DNA from: Nitrospirota bacterium
Lineage (GTDB): Bacteria > Nitrospirota > Thermodesulfovibrionia > Thermodesulfovibrionales > JdFR-88
Assembly: GCA_021789555.1 (NCBI GenBank)
Contig: JAJYJK010000012.1
Location: 1-55,561, forward strand
Length of the DNA: 55,561 nt
Reading direction: 5' to 3'
The translations under genes and the position numbers were made by a program. A model generated the notes under the pieces. The model saw only the letters and a list, made by a program, of their open reading frames with translations, did not search any database and was not told the origin of the DNA. Shown here piece by piece: positions 1 to 8,452 of the stretch (position 1 is its first letter; each line of letters opens with the position of its first letter).

Positions 1-387
1 CCTTATTTTAAGCGGTTATAATAACGATTTTTAAATAGTTTTAGTTAGGTAGTCAAACTTTGGGCTAAAAATTCTTTTACTTACGGGAAGTTACACTATC
101 TGGCTTTTCTATTGGCGAAACTCGGGTTCAAGTATTGTGGGAGATGAATCCCCCTGTTCAATAATTGTTAAAGCAATTTTTGTACTAAAAAATGGAAACC
201 CGGAAGGGGATAATTAACCATGTATTAAATTTCAAGTTTAAAAACTTAAAAATTTAAATATTGACGGTTGTGTGCCAAATGGCGCTATTCAAGTGCGATA
301 TGGCTCAGGCCCCCGCAAACATCGGCCCGACGGTAAAGAAGCGGTTTCGGGAGAAGTTTTTAGATTAAAAAGAGGGATTTTTGCGGG
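1..387. other. AT-rich stretch without a recognisable gene
   Basis: The first 270 bases are much richer in A and T than the rest of the window, with runs such as aattaaccatgtattaaat. No open frame of convincing length or codon use was found on either strand. The region lies next to mnmG and rsmG, genes often found near replication origins, so I looked for DnaA boxes (TTATNCACA and its complement) and saw none. It may be the edge of an intergenic or acquired region cut by the window end. Confidence 0.5.
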
Positions 388-720
388 TCAGTAGATGGAG
401 CGGATCTTCCCGGTCTTCATGTCCAGGATTACGGTATCCACGTAAGTTTTTCCGCTGTAGACGTCCGCCTTGATGAAATGGCTTATCTGCTCCCTGATGA
501 CGGTCGCATAACCGTGGCTTGCGAAATACATGGTCAGGGAGTGGACGGCCTGGGGCACGGTCATCTGTGTATTGCAGATGCCATATGCGCTGCCGCAGCA
601 GTCCGTGTAGAAAAAGACGTGCACATTCTCCTGGGCCTTCCTTTCCTGCGCGGCTGCCGTTCCCAGGGAACTTGCAAGCAAGACAATCAGGAAAAGGGAT
701 TTCATCATTTTGGGCGCCAT
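388..720 (-). CDS. small secreted hypothetical protein
   Basis: A 110-residue protein read from the ATG at 720 (MAPKMMKSLFLIVLLASS...). Residues 1-24 form a typical signal peptide: a lysine, a hydrophobic core, then an Ala-rich cleavage region ending TAAAQ. The mature part is about 85 residues and carries a Cys-rich segment (YTDCCGSAYGIC) that may form a disulfide or bind metal. Family and function are not recognised. The frame stays open upstream to an ATG at 819 inside a G-rich hairpin, but the signal peptide favours the internal start; ATGs at 708 and 705 are alternatives. No clear Shine-Dalgarno sequence is present. The gene stands alone downstream of rsmG on the same strand, separated by 369 bases. 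Confidence 0.6.
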   Translation of the reverse strand: MAPKMMKSLFLIVLLASSLGTAAAQERKAQENVHVFFYTDCCGSAYGICNTQMTVPQAVHSLTMYFASHGYATVIREQISHFIKADVYSGKTYVDTVILDMKTGKIRSIY

Positions 721-785
721 TTTACCATGGGGTGAGAATTTTTCGCTTGAGGGCCGACCTTCTTCATAGGCTGGGGGATTTTTGT

Positions 786-822
786 CGAATGGGAGGGAGG
801 GAGGGGTATTCCCTCCCATTCG
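786..822. repeat. 12-bp inverted repeat containing a four-tract G-run
   Basis: CGAATGGGAGGG (786-797) and CCCTCCCATTCG (811-822) are perfect 12-bp inverted arms around a 13-base loop. The plus strand from 791 to 806 reads gggagggagggagggg, a textbook G-quadruplex motif with single-base loops. It sits in the gap between rsmG and the small secreted gene, both minus-strand, so the G-run is on the template strand. A terminator or regulatory role is only inferred. Confidence 0.6.
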
Positions 823-1089
823 TTTGCCCCCTTATCGGGGGCGCATCCCCAGGCCACGGCTTTTAGCCGGGCCTGGTTTGAGAAACACTTTTAGCAGGGT
901 GTATCCGCCTTTACCGTTTCCGCCTCTATCACCATCCCTGCCCATATCTGTTATTTACTTTATGCCTCACGTTTGAAGAATGTTTGAAGGAATTGTGAAA
1001 AAATTATGAACCCGACTTGTAACCGGGGCAGCCCGTGAAACCCGTGCAGCCGGATATTCTCAGGCGGCATTCCAGGTTAAGGCAGGCCT

Positions 1090-1800
1090 TCATCCTTTTT
1101 CGCGTCCATCCCTTACAATTATAATGGACCTTTCGATATCTGTAAAAGGGAGTTTCAGATGAAGACTCAGGACCTCATGTTTTCGTCTTATGCCTTCAAG
1201 CTCGGCTGCAAACGTGTGTCCCCTGCTCATGATGAAAAAACCGCCCGGCCTCACGATGCCGGATGCCCTTTTTATGAAATCGGGGGTCTTCCAGAGCGCC
1301 CTTGTAACGGCGATGTCGAAGCGGGCGCCTCCGTTTCCCCCCGGCTCCATCTCTTCCGCCTTCCCCTCGAAGACGGTCAGGCCCCCGTCCAAGACCCTGT
1401 CGAGTTCAAGGCGCCCGGCGATATGCCTGAGGAAGGCGGCCCTCTTCCATGAGGGCTCAATCAGGCACACACTAAGCGCCGGGCGGAGGAGTTTCAGCAC
1501 CAGGCCGGGGAAGCCCGCCCCGCTGCCCACATCGGCGATGCTTTCGCCGCGCCCGTCAACTGCCTTCAGGTAGAGGGCGGAGTCCAGGAAATGTTTTATT
1601 ATGATCTGCCGGTCTTCCGTTATGGCCGTGAGGTTATAGGTGCGGTTCCATTTCTTCAGCTCGGAGAGATAGAGCATGAACTTGCCCGTCGTCTCGCGCA
1701 ATTTCAGATTGTCTTCAGGGGCCAGCCCCAGTTGGGCAAGCCCGCTTCCAAGCAGTTTCTCAGCCTCGGCGCCCATCCTCAGGAGTCCCGGGTGCGCCAT
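1090..1800 (-). CDS. rsmG: 16S rRNA (guanine-527 N7) methyltransferase RsmG
   Basis: A 236-residue SAM-dependent methyltransferase that modifies G527 of 16S rRNA in the cytoplasm. The family signature [14 protein letters not shown] (about residues 49-62) is followed by the KHFLDSA motif and the SAM-binding glycine loop [10 protein letters not shown] (about 90-99). Length fits the family (about 210-240). The start codon at 1800 lies 22 bases inside the end of mnmG, so the two genes are translationally coupled, the classic gidA-gidB arrangement. Internal starts such as residue M9 are possible. Assignment is firm; the exact start is less so. Confidence 0.95.
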   Translation of the reverse strand: MAHPGLLRMGAEAEKLLGSGLAQLGLAPEDNLKLRETTGKFMLYLSELKKWNRTYNLTAITEDRQIIIKHFLDSALYLKAVDGRGESIADVGSGAGFPGLVLKLLRPALSVCLIEPSWKRAAFLRHIAGRLELDRVLDGGLTVFEGKAEEMEPGGNGGARFDIAVTRALWKTPDFIKRASGIVRPGGFFIMSRGHTFAAELEGIRRKHEVLSLHLKLPFTDIERSIIIVRDGREKG

Positions 1801-3674
1801 CTGATGTCCTTTGCCGCCACCATCAGGAGCATGAGGGCCGCCGGGGTCATGCCGGGGATCCTGCCCGCCTGCCCGATGTCTTTGGGCCGGACCTGCTCAA
1901 GCTTCCCGACGATCTCGTTTGACAGCCCCGGTATCAGGCGGTAATCGATCCCCTGCGGTATCTTCATGCCTTCCGAGGATTTTAACCTCTCCACGGCCTC
2001 GCGCTGTTTTTTTATGTAGCCCCGGTATTTGATTTCCGTCTCGACCAGCATCTTTGCGTCGGGCGACAATATCTGGGGTGGAGGGCCGCTCTGCAACATG
2101 CCGGATATCCTGCTTATGTGCCGGTAGGCCACACCGGGCCTCTTCAGGATCTGTTCGAGGGTCTCGCTGCGGCTGACGGGGCAGCCGATCTCCTCCAGGA
2201 CGCCATTTGCCTCTTCCGGTTTTACCCTCGTATTCGAGAGCCTCCGCATCTCGGCGGTGACGGCGCGGCTTTTCTCTGTGAACTTTTCATAATCATCCCC
2301 GCTGAGAAGACCCGCATCGAAACCTTTCTGGCAGAGCCGCATGTCGGCGTTGTCATGTCTCAGGAGGAGCCTGTACTCGGCCCTGGATGTAAACATCCTG
2401 TACGGCTCGGATGTGCCCTTCGTGACGAGGTCGTCAATCAATACTCCTATATATGCCTCGTGCCTGCCGAGGACAATCGGGTCCCGGCCGGTTATCTTCA
2501 ACGCCGCGTTCATGCCGGCCACGAGCCCCTGGGCCGCGGCCTCCTCGTATCCGGAGGTGCCGTTTATCTGGCCGGCCAGGAAGAGGCCGCTGACCTTCTT
2601 GGTCTCCAGCGTGGGGGCAAGCTCAAGGGGGTTTACGAAATCGTATTCGATCGCGTAGCCGGGGCGCATGATCTCGGCCTCTTCCAGCCCGCGGATGCTT
2701 CTGACAAGCCTTATCTGCACGTCCATCGGCAGACTGGTCGAGATGCCGTTTGCGTAGTATTCTGAGGTGTTCAGGCCCTCGGGCTCAAGGAAAATCTGAT
2801 GCCGGGGTTTTTCCGAAAACCTGACCACCTTGTCCTCAATGGAGGGGCAATAGCGCGGCCCCGTGCCCTTTATCTTTCCGCTGTAGAGCGGGGACCGGCT
2901 GAGGTTTTCAAGGATTATCCGCCTGGTCGCGTCGTTGGTGTAGGTGAGATAACACGGGAGCTGCGGGTTTTTGACCGTCCCGCCCCTCTGGGAGAAGGCG
3001 ACCGGCGGGTCTTCGCCCGGCTGCGCTTCGAGGGCCGGAAAATCGATGCTCCTCGCGTCGAGCCTTGGCGGGGTGCCGGTCTTCAGCCTGCCCATCTGAA
3101 ACCCGAGGGTTTTCAGCGAATCCGACAACCCGATGGAGGGAAACTCCCCGGCCCTGCCGGCCTCCTGGCAATCCATCCCTATATGAATGAGGCCTTTCAG
3201 GAAGGTCCCCGTGGTGAGGATTACCGCCCCTGCCTTGTGTAAGGCGTTTAGATTCGTTAAAACGCCCCGCGCCCTGCCGTCCTCGACGACCAGCTTTTCC
3301 ACCATCGCCTGCTTGATGTCCAGGCCCGGCGTGGCTTCCAGGGCCTGGCGCATCCGGAGCCGGTAGAGGACCCTGTCGGCCTGGTGCCTCAAAGACCAGA
3401 CCGCCGGTCCCTTGGAGCGGTTTAATATCCGGCTCTGGATGCAGGCGGCATCGGAGGCCAGGCCCATCTCGCCCCCCAGGGCGTCAATTTCCCTTACGAG
3501 ATGGCCTTTGGCAAGCCCGCCGATGGCGGGGTTGCAGGCCATATGCGCGATCGTGTCCAGGTTGAGCGTAAACAGGCATGTCTTCATCCCCATGCGCGCC
3601 GCGCCCAGTGCGGCTTCGCACCCGGCATGCCCCGCGCCTATCACAACGACGTCGTATTCGGATGCGCTTTCCAT
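1779..3674 (-). CDS. mnmG: tRNA uridine-5-carboxymethylaminomethyl(34) synthesis protein MnmG
   Basis: A 631-residue FAD protein that, with MnmE, installs the cmnm5 group on the wobble uridine of certain tRNAs. The N-terminal dinucleotide-binding motif [14 protein letters not shown] lies at residues 9-22, followed by the family motif [19 protein letters not shown]. The region [18 protein letters not shown] in the C-terminal half is also typical. The open frame extends upstream to 3989, but that would add about 105 residues without family resemblance and run into the divergent cold-shock gene; [13 protein letters not shown] at 3674 gives the usual length. No strong Shine-Dalgarno sequence precedes it. 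rsmG follows and overlaps its 3' end. Confidence 0.96.
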   Translation of the reverse strand: MESASEYDVVVIGAGHAGCEAALGAARMGMKTCLFTLNLDTIAHMACNPAIGGLAKGHLVREIDALGGEMGLASDAACIQSRILNRSKGPAVWSLRHQADRVLYRLRMRQALEATPGLDIKQAMVEKLVVEDGRARGVLTNLNALHKAGAVILTTGTFLKGLIHIGMDCQEAGRAGEFPSIGLSDSLKTLGFQMGRLKTGTPPRLDARSIDFPALEAQPGEDPPVAFSQRGGTVKNPQLPCYLTYTNDATRRIILENLSRSPLYSGKIKGTGPRYCPSIEDKVVRFSEKPRHQIFLEPEGLNTSEYYANGISTSLPMDVQIRLVRSIRGLEEAEIMRPGYAIEYDFVNPLELAPTLETKKVSGLFLAGQINGTSGYEEAAAQGLVAGMNAALKITGRDPIVLGRHEAYIGVLIDDLVTKGTSEPYRMFTSRAEYRLLLRHDNADMRLCQKGFDAGLLSGDDYEKFTEKSRAVTAEMRRLSNTRVKPEEANGVLEEIGCPVSRSETLEQILKRPGVAYRHISRISGMLQSGPPPQILSPDAKMLVETEIKYRGYIKKQREAVERLKSSEGMKIPQGIDYRLIPGLSNEIVGKLEQVRPKDIGQAGRIPGMTPAALMLLMVAAKDIRWRTRDS

Positions 3675-3739
3675 TTGTTTTTTTATTATGACAAAAAAGG
3701 GGCGCTCTTTGGGGATAACGGGGGGGTATGGCGGGTGAG

Positions 3740-3768
3740 TTGACTTGCCCGCCGGCAAGTGCGATAAT
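3740..3768 (+). promoter_or_regulatory. sigma70-type promoter of the first cold-shock gene, with a dyad in the spacer
   Basis: TTGACT (3740-3745), a 17-base spacer and GATAAT (3763-3768) form a near-consensus promoter. The spacer contains the inverted repeat CTTGCC-cgcc-GGCAAG (3744-3759), which could be an operator or cause DNA bending. Transcription would begin near 3775 and give a leader of about 128 nt before the cold-shock start codon, like the long structured leaders known for cspA genes. Confidence 0.7.
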
Positions 3769-3902
3769 ATATATGGAGTTTCAAATGGTAAGACGGTTTT
3801 ATCAAAGGGACAAGAAACAAGGAAGTTTGGGTTTTGGTCACTTTTTTTCCGCAGCAGCCATTTCTGAAGCTTTAATCCACAGGATGGAAGGAGGTAACGG
3901 AA

Positions 3903-4103
3903 ATGGCTGAAGGAACAGTTAAGTGGTTCAATGAGTCCAAGGGTTTTGGCTTCATAACGAGCAAAGACGGCAGAGACTATTTTGTCCACTACTCCTCGGT
4001 AAAAGGCGACGGCTTCAAGACGCTGAGTGAAGGCGACGCGGTAACGTTCGAAGTCGAGAACAGCCCCAAAGGCCCCAAGGCAGTAAGCGTAGTCAAGCAG
4101 TAA
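3903..4103 (+). CDS. cold-shock protein (CspA family)
   Basis: A 66-residue single cold-shock domain that binds single-stranded RNA and DNA and melts RNA structure. RNP1 is KGFGFI (in [14 protein letters not shown]) and RNP2 is YFVHYSS; usual Csp versions read VFVHFS, so the Phe-to-Tyr changes are mild. The start is fixed by a strong Shine-Dalgarno sequence (aaggaggt, about 3889-3896). It has its own promoter and a leader of about 128 nt, and a strong hairpin follows 10 bases after the stop. A paralogue lies at 36122. It is divergent from mnmG. Confidence 0.95.
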   Translation: MAEGTVKWFNESKGFGFITSKDGRDYFVHYSSVKGDGFKTLSEGDAVTFEVENSPKGPKAVSVVKQ

Positions 4104-4113
4104 TGCTCTGGCC

Positions 4114-4141
4114 GGCCCCCCGCCCGCAAGGGCGGGGGGCC
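4114..4141 (+). terminator. GC-rich hairpin after the cold-shock gene
   Basis: GGCCCCCCGCCC (4114-4125), loop gcaa, GGGCGGGGGGCC (4130-4141): a perfect 12-bp stem. It lacks a U-tract (cttacct follows), so it may act as an mRNA 3' stabiliser, a leaky terminator or an attenuator in front of the next gene rather than as a full intrinsic terminator. Confidence 0.65.
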
Positions 4142-4162
4142 CTTACCTAAAGTGAAATCCCC

Positions 4163-4573
4163 ATGGGGGACATGATGGCGACAAGGCAGAATCATCTGGC
4201 AAAGGTTGAGATGATGAGGGAAAACATGCGTGCCGCCGGCCTCATGCGGGAACGCTTCCCGAAAGTCTCCGGCATCGTCATCCACATGACTTATTACCAG
4301 AGGGCGCCTGGCTCCGTCCTCATGGAACGCACCGTGAACTTTTATCCCTCCGGGTACGCCTATTTCAACATGAGGTGCATGGCCAGGGGTTGCGAAGACG
4401 GCGGTTTCGACCTGGCCCCCGTAATCAGGGGACTTGTCAAAAAGGGCCAGAGAAGCGCCAAAGGCTATCTGCCCTGCCGCGGCGCCGGCGACGGCCACGC
4501 CAGCATAGCCTACAGGATCGACGTAAGCTACTGCAGAAAATCCGCCCACCGCCTCAGCCCCGCCCACATTTGA
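4163..4573 (+). CDS. hypothetical protein with conserved-looking cysteines
   Basis: A 136-residue soluble protein of unknown function. The N-terminal 30 residues are Met- and Arg-rich and look helical; the rest is mixed and contains four cysteines in the order C-x4-C (MRCMARGCEDG), then LPCRG and SYCR near the C-terminus, a spacing that could form a metal site. No signal peptide or membrane segment is visible. It begins 59 bases after the cold-shock gene, past the hairpin, so readthrough from the cold-shock promoter is possible. ATGs at 4172 and 4175 are alternative starts. A longer frame on the opposite strand (3989-4576) covers the same DNA but has repetitive, low-complexity composition and runs into the cold-shock gene, so I treat it as a shadow. 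Confidence 0.6.
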   Translation: MGDMMATRQNHLAKVEMMRENMRAAGLMRERFPKVSGIVIHMTYYQRAPGSVLMERTVNFYPSGYAYFNMRCMARGCEDGGFDLAPVIRGLVKKGQRSAKGYLPCRGAGDGHASIAYRIDVSYCRKSAHRLSPAHI

Positions 4574-4599
4574 CAAGCCTTCAAAATTTTAATTATTGT
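4570..4599 (+). promoter_or_regulatory. candidate lipA promoter
   Basis: TTGACA (4570-4575), an 18-base spacer and TATTGT (4594-4599). The -35 box overlaps the stop codon of the preceding gene. The predicted start of transcription (about 4606) is only about 3 bases before the lipA ATG, and no Shine-Dalgarno sequence is present, so lipA may be read from an almost leaderless mRNA. Confidence 0.45.
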
Positions 4600-4608
4600 T
4601 AAGTAATC

Positions 4609-5475
4609 ATGAGACTGCCTGAATGGGTGAAGGCGTCATACCCCTCATCGAGCGTCCTTGAACTGAAAAAGCTCCTTCGGAAAGGCGGGCTCCATACGGT
4701 CTGCGAGGAGGCCAGGTGCCCGAATATGGGCAGATGCTTTTCGCGCCCGTCGGCGGCCTTCATGATAATGGGCGCAGTCTGCACCAGGAATTGCGGCTTC
4801 TGTTCGGTGGAGTCAGGGCGAAGCGCCGCTGGCGGCGCCGCCGGATTAGGGCCACTTTCGGATGATGAACCCGCCCGGCTTGCGGCCGCGGCCAGGGCGA
4901 TGGCCCTGAAATACGTGGTCATAACCTCCGTCACCAGGGACGACATCGAAGACGGCGGGGCAAGCCATTTCGCAAACTGCGTAAGGGCACTGAAGAGCGA
5001 GCTGCCGGCAGTGAAGGTGGAGGTGCTCACCCCGGATTTCGGCGGGAGCCGGAAGGCGCTTGAGAGCGTGCTTGCCGCCGGCCCGGACGTCTTCAACCAT
5101 AATGTCGAGACGGTCCCAAGACTTTATCCGGTAGTCCGCCCGCAGGCGGACTACGAAAGGAGCCTCAAAATTCTCGAACGGGCGTCTGCGGGGGGGGGCA
5201 TCCCCGTGAAATCCGGGTTCATGCTCGGCCTCGGCGAGAGGCCGGGAGAGGTGATGGCCGTCATGGAGGACCTCAGGGCGAGCGGGTGCGTGATGCTCAC
5301 AATCGGCCAGTATCTGCGGCCTTCGAGCAAGAGCCTGCCCGTCTTCGAATATATCAGGCCCGAGCGGTTTGACGAACTGAGGATTGCCGCCCTCGCGATG
5401 GGTTTCAAGTCGGTCGCCTCGGGCCCCCTTGTTAGAAGCTCAATGAATGCGGAGGAATATTACCGGCATGTATGA
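4609..5475 (+). CDS. lipA: lipoyl synthase
   Basis: A 288-residue radical SAM enzyme that inserts two sulfurs into protein-bound octanoyl groups to make lipoyl cofactor. All six iron-sulfur ligands are present: the auxiliary cluster C32/C37/C43 in [12 protein letters not shown] and the radical SAM cluster C58/C62/C65 in CTRNCGFC. The C-terminal RSSMNA segment supplies the conserved serine ligand of the auxiliary cluster. Length matches the family. No lipB is visible nearby. The 3' end overlaps the aminotransferase gene by 8 bases, so the two are probably co-transcribed. Confidence 0.96.
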   Translation: MRLPEWVKASYPSSSVLELKKLLRKGGLHTVCEEARCPNMGRCFSRPSAAFMIMGAVCTRNCGFCSVESGRSAAGGAAGLGPLSDDEPARLAAAARAMALKYVVITSVTRDDIEDGGASHFANCVRALKSELPAVKVEVLTPDFGGSRKALESVLAAGPDVFNHNVETVPRLYPVVRPQADYERSLKILERASAGGGIPVKSGFMLGLGERPGEVMAVMEDLRASGCVMLTIGQYLRPSSKSLPVFEYIRPERFDELRIAALAMGFKSVASGPLVRSSMNAEEYYRHV

Positions 5476-6649
5476 ATTCGGCAGGATAAAGAGGCTACCG
5501 CCTTACGTCTTCGCAATAGTGAACAGCCTCAAGATGGAGGCCAGAAAGCGCGGGGAGGACATAATAGACCTGGGCATGGGCAACCCCGATATGGCGTCCC
5601 CGGAGCATGTGATAGAAAAACTCTGCGAGGCCTCGAAGAACCCCAGAAACCACAGGTACTCGGCGTCGAAGGGGATCACCCAGCTCAGGGTGGCCCTGAC
5701 CGAGTGGTACAAGAGGCGCTATGAAGTGGAGCTGGACCCCGAGACCGAGACCGTCGCAACGATAGGCTCCAAGGAGGGGCTCTCGCATTTCGTGCTTGCG
5801 ACCATACAGCCGGGCGATGTCGTCATGGTCCCCTCTCCGGCCTATCCCATCCACCCCTACAGCGTCATCATCGCGGGCGGGGAGACCACCAGCGTGCCCG
5901 TCGGCCAGGGAATGGATTTCATGGCGGAGATAGAGAAGGCCTACAAGCGCACGTGGCCGCGCCCGAAGATGCTTATCATCAACTTCCCCCATAACCCGAC
6001 GACGGCCGTCGTGGAGGGGACCAGATTCTTCCAGGACGTGGTGGACTTCGGCAGGGAAAATAACCTCATCGTGGTCAATGACCTCGCCTATGCCGACCTC
6101 GTCTTCGACGACTACAAGGCCCCGAGCATCCTCCAGGCAAAAGGGGCGAAGGACGTGGCGGTGGAGTTTTTCTCGATGACGAAGAGCTATTCGATGGCGG
6201 GCTGGAGGGTCGGTTTCTGCTCCGGGAACAGGGAGCTTGTGGGCGCCCTCATAAAGATAAAGAGCTATCTGGATTACGGCATGTTCCAGCCCATACAGAT
6301 AGCGAGCATCGTGGCCTTCCGCGGCCCCCAGGACTGCGTGGAGCGCTACAGGCAGACCTACCAGAGCAGAAGGGACGTCCTCATAAAGAGCATGAAGGCC
6401 GCGGGCTGGCAGATAGAGCCGCCCAGGGCCACGATGTTCGTATGGGCCGGGATACCGGAGCCCTTCAGGCAGATGGGCTCGCTTGAGTTCTGCAAATTCC
6501 TGATAAAGGAGGCCGGGGTGGCCGTCTCGCCCGGCATAGGTTTTGGCGAGGGCGGCGAGGGGTTCGTGAGGTTCGCCCTCGTTGAAAACGAGCACCGGAT
6601 CAGACAGGCCGCAAGGGGGATCAAGAAGGCCCTGAACGGGAAGGCGTAA
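5468..6649 (+). CDS. alaC: AlaC-type class I/II aminotransferase
   Basis: A 393-residue pyridoxal-phosphate enzyme of fold type I. The N-terminus ([15 protein letters not shown], then [14 protein letters not shown]) closely follows the E. coli AlaC pattern, a glutamate-pyruvate aminotransferase; related enzymes include LL-diaminopimelate aminotransferases, so substrate specificity is not certain. The PLP lysine is in [15 protein letters not shown] (about K239), and FPHNPT and [11 protein letters not shown] supply other cofactor contacts. I use the ATG at 5468, which overlaps the lipA stop (ATGTATGA), with gagg just upstream; an ATG 21 bases earlier would add seven residues lying wholly in lipA. 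A palindromic repeat follows the gene. Confidence 0.88.
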   Translation: MYEFGRIKRLPPYVFAIVNSLKMEARKRGEDIIDLGMGNPDMASPEHVIEKLCEASKNPRNHRYSASKGITQLRVALTEWYKRRYEVELDPETETVATIGSKEGLSHFVLATIQPGDVVMVPSPAYPIHPYSVIIAGGETTSVPVGQGMDFMAEIEKAYKRTWPRPKMLIINFPHNPTTAVVEGTRFFQDVVDFGRENNLIVVNDLAYADLVFDDYKAPSILQAKGAKDVAVEFFSMTKSYSMAGWRVGFCSGNRELVGALIKIKSYLDYGMFQPIQIASIVAFRGPQDCVERYRQTYQSRRDVLIKSMKAAGWQIEPPRATMFVWAGIPEPFRQMGSLEFCKFLIKEAGVAVSPGIGFGEGGEGFVRFALVENEHRIRQAARGIKKALNGKA

Positions 6650-6659
6650 GGGCGAAAAC

Positions 6660-6768
6660 TCACCCTCTCCCAACCCTCTCCTTAGGAGAGGGTTTCACTA
6701 AAAGGCATTTTGCAAAATCACCTCCCTAAGAAGGGAGGTGATTAGGGGAGGATGATCTTTTGACCTGA
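6660..6768. repeat. paired palindromic repeat (family A), copy 1
   Basis: Two imperfect palindromes in tandem between convergent genes: aaccctctccttaggagagggttt (about 6673-6695) and cacctccctaagaagggaggtg (about 6719-6740), followed by attaggggaggatga. Related units occur at 11966, 45285 and 46430, always between genes. The position suggests a bidirectional transcription end or mRNA-stabilising element of the REP/BIME kind. Confidence 0.65.
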
Positions 6769-7341
6769 TCACACTCTCGGCTTCGCCAGCACCTCCAGCA
6801 CCCTGAGTTCCAGGAACCTCTTCGAGACGGCGGATTTTACGAGCAGCACTGTGTCCGCCCCCCTTGCGGTCCCGGCGACGGCAAGGACCTCTTCCCCCTC
6901 CGGGATGAGTCCGGCGTCGGCCGCCATCATCACTATCTCGCAGGCGACCTTCGAGCCCTCGCCGAAGCGTTTCAGGGACTGCGCTATTATCATCGTCGGA
7001 TAGATGCCCTGGAACTTGTGGTTCAGGGCCGTTTCAAGCGAGTGGGTGAGCATCGGGCCGGTGAAGATTTTTATCCCCAGGGATTCTATCTTCTGCCTGG
7101 TCTCCCGGCCCACGGATGTCGTATTGGGCTCTTTAAAACCCATGGAGTGCGTCACCGCGACTATGTTTGCGCGCTGGTCCCGGAGCGCCTCGCCCACGGC
7201 GAGGGCCGTGTCGCCCGTTGTCGTGGCGAGCACTATGTTCTTGTGCCCCCCGGCCTCCACCGCCTCTTTCAACACGGAGACGCAATCAGCCGTATTGTCG
7301 CGTCCGGGCTTTTCGAAGTAAACGGTTTTTTTTATTATCAT
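6769..7341 (-). CDS. stand-alone pyruvate-kinase C-terminal-like (alpha/beta) domain protein
   Basis: A 190-residue cytoplasmic protein. The pattern of a nucleotide-like alpha/beta fold with KNIVLATTTGDTALAVGEAL, then NIVAVTHSMGF and LAVAGTARGADTVLLV resembles the C-terminal allosteric domain of pyruvate kinase found as a free-standing protein. No catalytic pyruvate kinase barrel is present, so I infer a regulatory or unknown role, not kinase activity. The start at 7341 is fixed by aaggaggtt seven bases upstream; the frame continues further 5' but runs through the promoter region and into galU. It is divergent from galU and convergent with the aminotransferase gene. Confidence 0.65.
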   Translation of the reverse strand: MIIKKTVYFEKPGRDNTADCVSVLKEAVEAGGHKNIVLATTTGDTALAVGEALRDQRANIVAVTHSMGFKEPNTTSVGRETRQKIESLGIKIFTGPMLTHSLETALNHKFQGIYPTMIIAQSLKRFGEGSKVACEIVMMAADAGLIPEGEEVLAVAGTARGADTVLLVKSAVSKRFLELRVLEVLAKPRV

Positions 7342-7393
7342 GAATTGATAAACCTCCTTTCGCCGCAGAGATGTTTTTTCGGTTTCCGCGGCT

Positions 7394-7399
7394 ATTATA
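7394..7399 (-). promoter_or_regulatory. candidate -10 element for the minus-strand gene
   Basis: On the minus strand this reads TATAAT, preceded by a weak -35 region (TTTCAA, 18-base spacer). It would place transcription start about 45 bases before the ATG at 7341, leaving room for the strong ribosome binding site. Confidence 0.4.
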
Positions 7400-7519
7400 C
7401 TTGAACCGGTTTTCCCATTGAAACAAAAGGTTGCCCAGTAGTTATCGTGCATTTGTTTTGTGGTAGAATTGATTGACACATCAGGGACGATGGAAGATGA
7501 AAAAAGACCGGAGGCGCAG

Positions 7520-8407
7520 ATGATAAAAAAGGCCGTGTTCCCGGCTGCCGGGCTGGGCACCAGGTTTCTGCCCGCGACGAAGGCGTCCCCGAAGGAGATG
7601 CTCCCGCTTGTGGACAAACCCCTCATCCAGTACGCCGTTGAAGAAGCCGGCAACTGCGGGATGGAGGAACTGCTGATAATCACCGGGAAGCAGAAGCGCG
7701 CCATAGAGGACCATTTCGATTCCGCCTACGAGCTTGAGGACGCGCTGACGAAGAAGGGCAAGAAGGACCTGCTGGAGATGGTGCGGAGACTAAACCATAT
7801 AAACTTCGCCTATATAAGGCAGAGGGCGCCCCTGGGGCTGGGCCATGCCATACTCTGCGCCAAGCCCTTCGTGAAGGTGGAACCCTTTGCCGTGCTTTTA
7901 AGCGATGACGTGATAGACCCAGAAGACAGCCTCCTTGCGGACATGGTCGGGATAGCGACCGAGAGAGACGCCCCCGTGGTCGCCCTCGAGATGGTGGCGG
8001 AGGACGACGTCGAGAAATACGGGATCATAGAGGGGAAGGACGAGGGGGGCGGTATCTACAGGATAAAACGCCTTGTGGAAAAACCGAAACCCAGCGAGGC
8101 CCCCTCGAGGCTTGGCATCATAGGCAGGTATATACTTACGCCCGATATTTTTGATATACTCGAAACCCTCCCCGCGGGCAAGGGCGGGGAAGTGCAGCTG
8201 ACCGACGCCCTTAACAGGCTCGCCGGCCGCAGGCCGGTATACGGATATCTGTTCAGGGGCAAACGCTATGACGCGGGCGACAAGCTCGGGTTTCTACAGG
8301 CCACCGTGGAGCTTGCGCTAAAAGACAAGGCGCTGGGCGCGGCTTTCAGGGAATTCCTGGCCGGACTCATGAAAGATGAGTTTTCTTCCCCCCATCCAAG
8401 GCGCTGA
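7520..8407 (+). CDS. galU: UTP-glucose-1-phosphate uridylyltransferase
   Basis: A 295-residue nucleotidyltransferase that makes UDP-glucose from UTP and glucose-1-phosphate for cell-surface polysaccharides. The N-terminal signature AVFPAAGLGTRFLPATKAS with the KEMLPLVDKPLIQY continuation is diagnostic; VEKPKPSEAPS and GRYILTPDIF lie in the middle, and the KRYDAGDKLGFLQA motif near the end binds the sugar. The start at 7520 has ggaggc six bases upstream; an earlier frame start at 7460 or 7490 would add non-family residues. It is followed by lon after 45 bases. Confidence 0.95.
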   Translation: MIKKAVFPAAGLGTRFLPATKASPKEMLPLVDKPLIQYAVEEAGNCGMEELLIITGKQKRAIEDHFDSAYELEDALTKKGKKDLLEMVRRLNHINFAYIRQRAPLGLGHAILCAKPFVKVEPFAVLLSDDVIDPEDSLLADMVGIATERDAPVVALEMVAEDDVEKYGIIEGKDEGGGIYRIKRLVEKPKPSEAPSRLGIIGRYILTPDIFDILETLPAGKGGEVQLTDALNRLAGRRPVYGYLFRGKRYDAGDKLGFLQATVELALKDKALGAAFREFLAGLMKDEFSSPHPRR

Positions 8408-8452
8408 CGGGAATAAGGTCGTTAGCGGGAACCGATTAAAGAAGAGAGGCAA

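Noticed and set aside
1-387. Possible replication origin because mnmG and rsmG are nearby and the DNA is AT-rich
   Set aside because: No DnaA boxes (TTATNCACA) were seen on either strand and no dnaA, parA or dnaN gene is present.
3675-3989. N-terminal extension of mnmG
   Set aside because: The added ~105 residues have no family resemblance and would overlap the divergent cold-shock gene and its promoter.
3989-4576. 195-residue minus-strand frame opposite the hypothetical gene
   Set aside because: It overlaps the cold-shock gene end and has low-complexity, unnatural composition; the plus-strand frame has better amino-acid usage and context.
5495-6673. Long minus-strand frame opposite the aminotransferase gene
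   Set aside because: It is a GC-rich shadow frame; the plus-strand protein has complete aminotransferase motifs.
7470-7505. galU promoter from TTGACA at 7473
   Set aside because: No acceptable -10 element lies 16-18 bases downstream.
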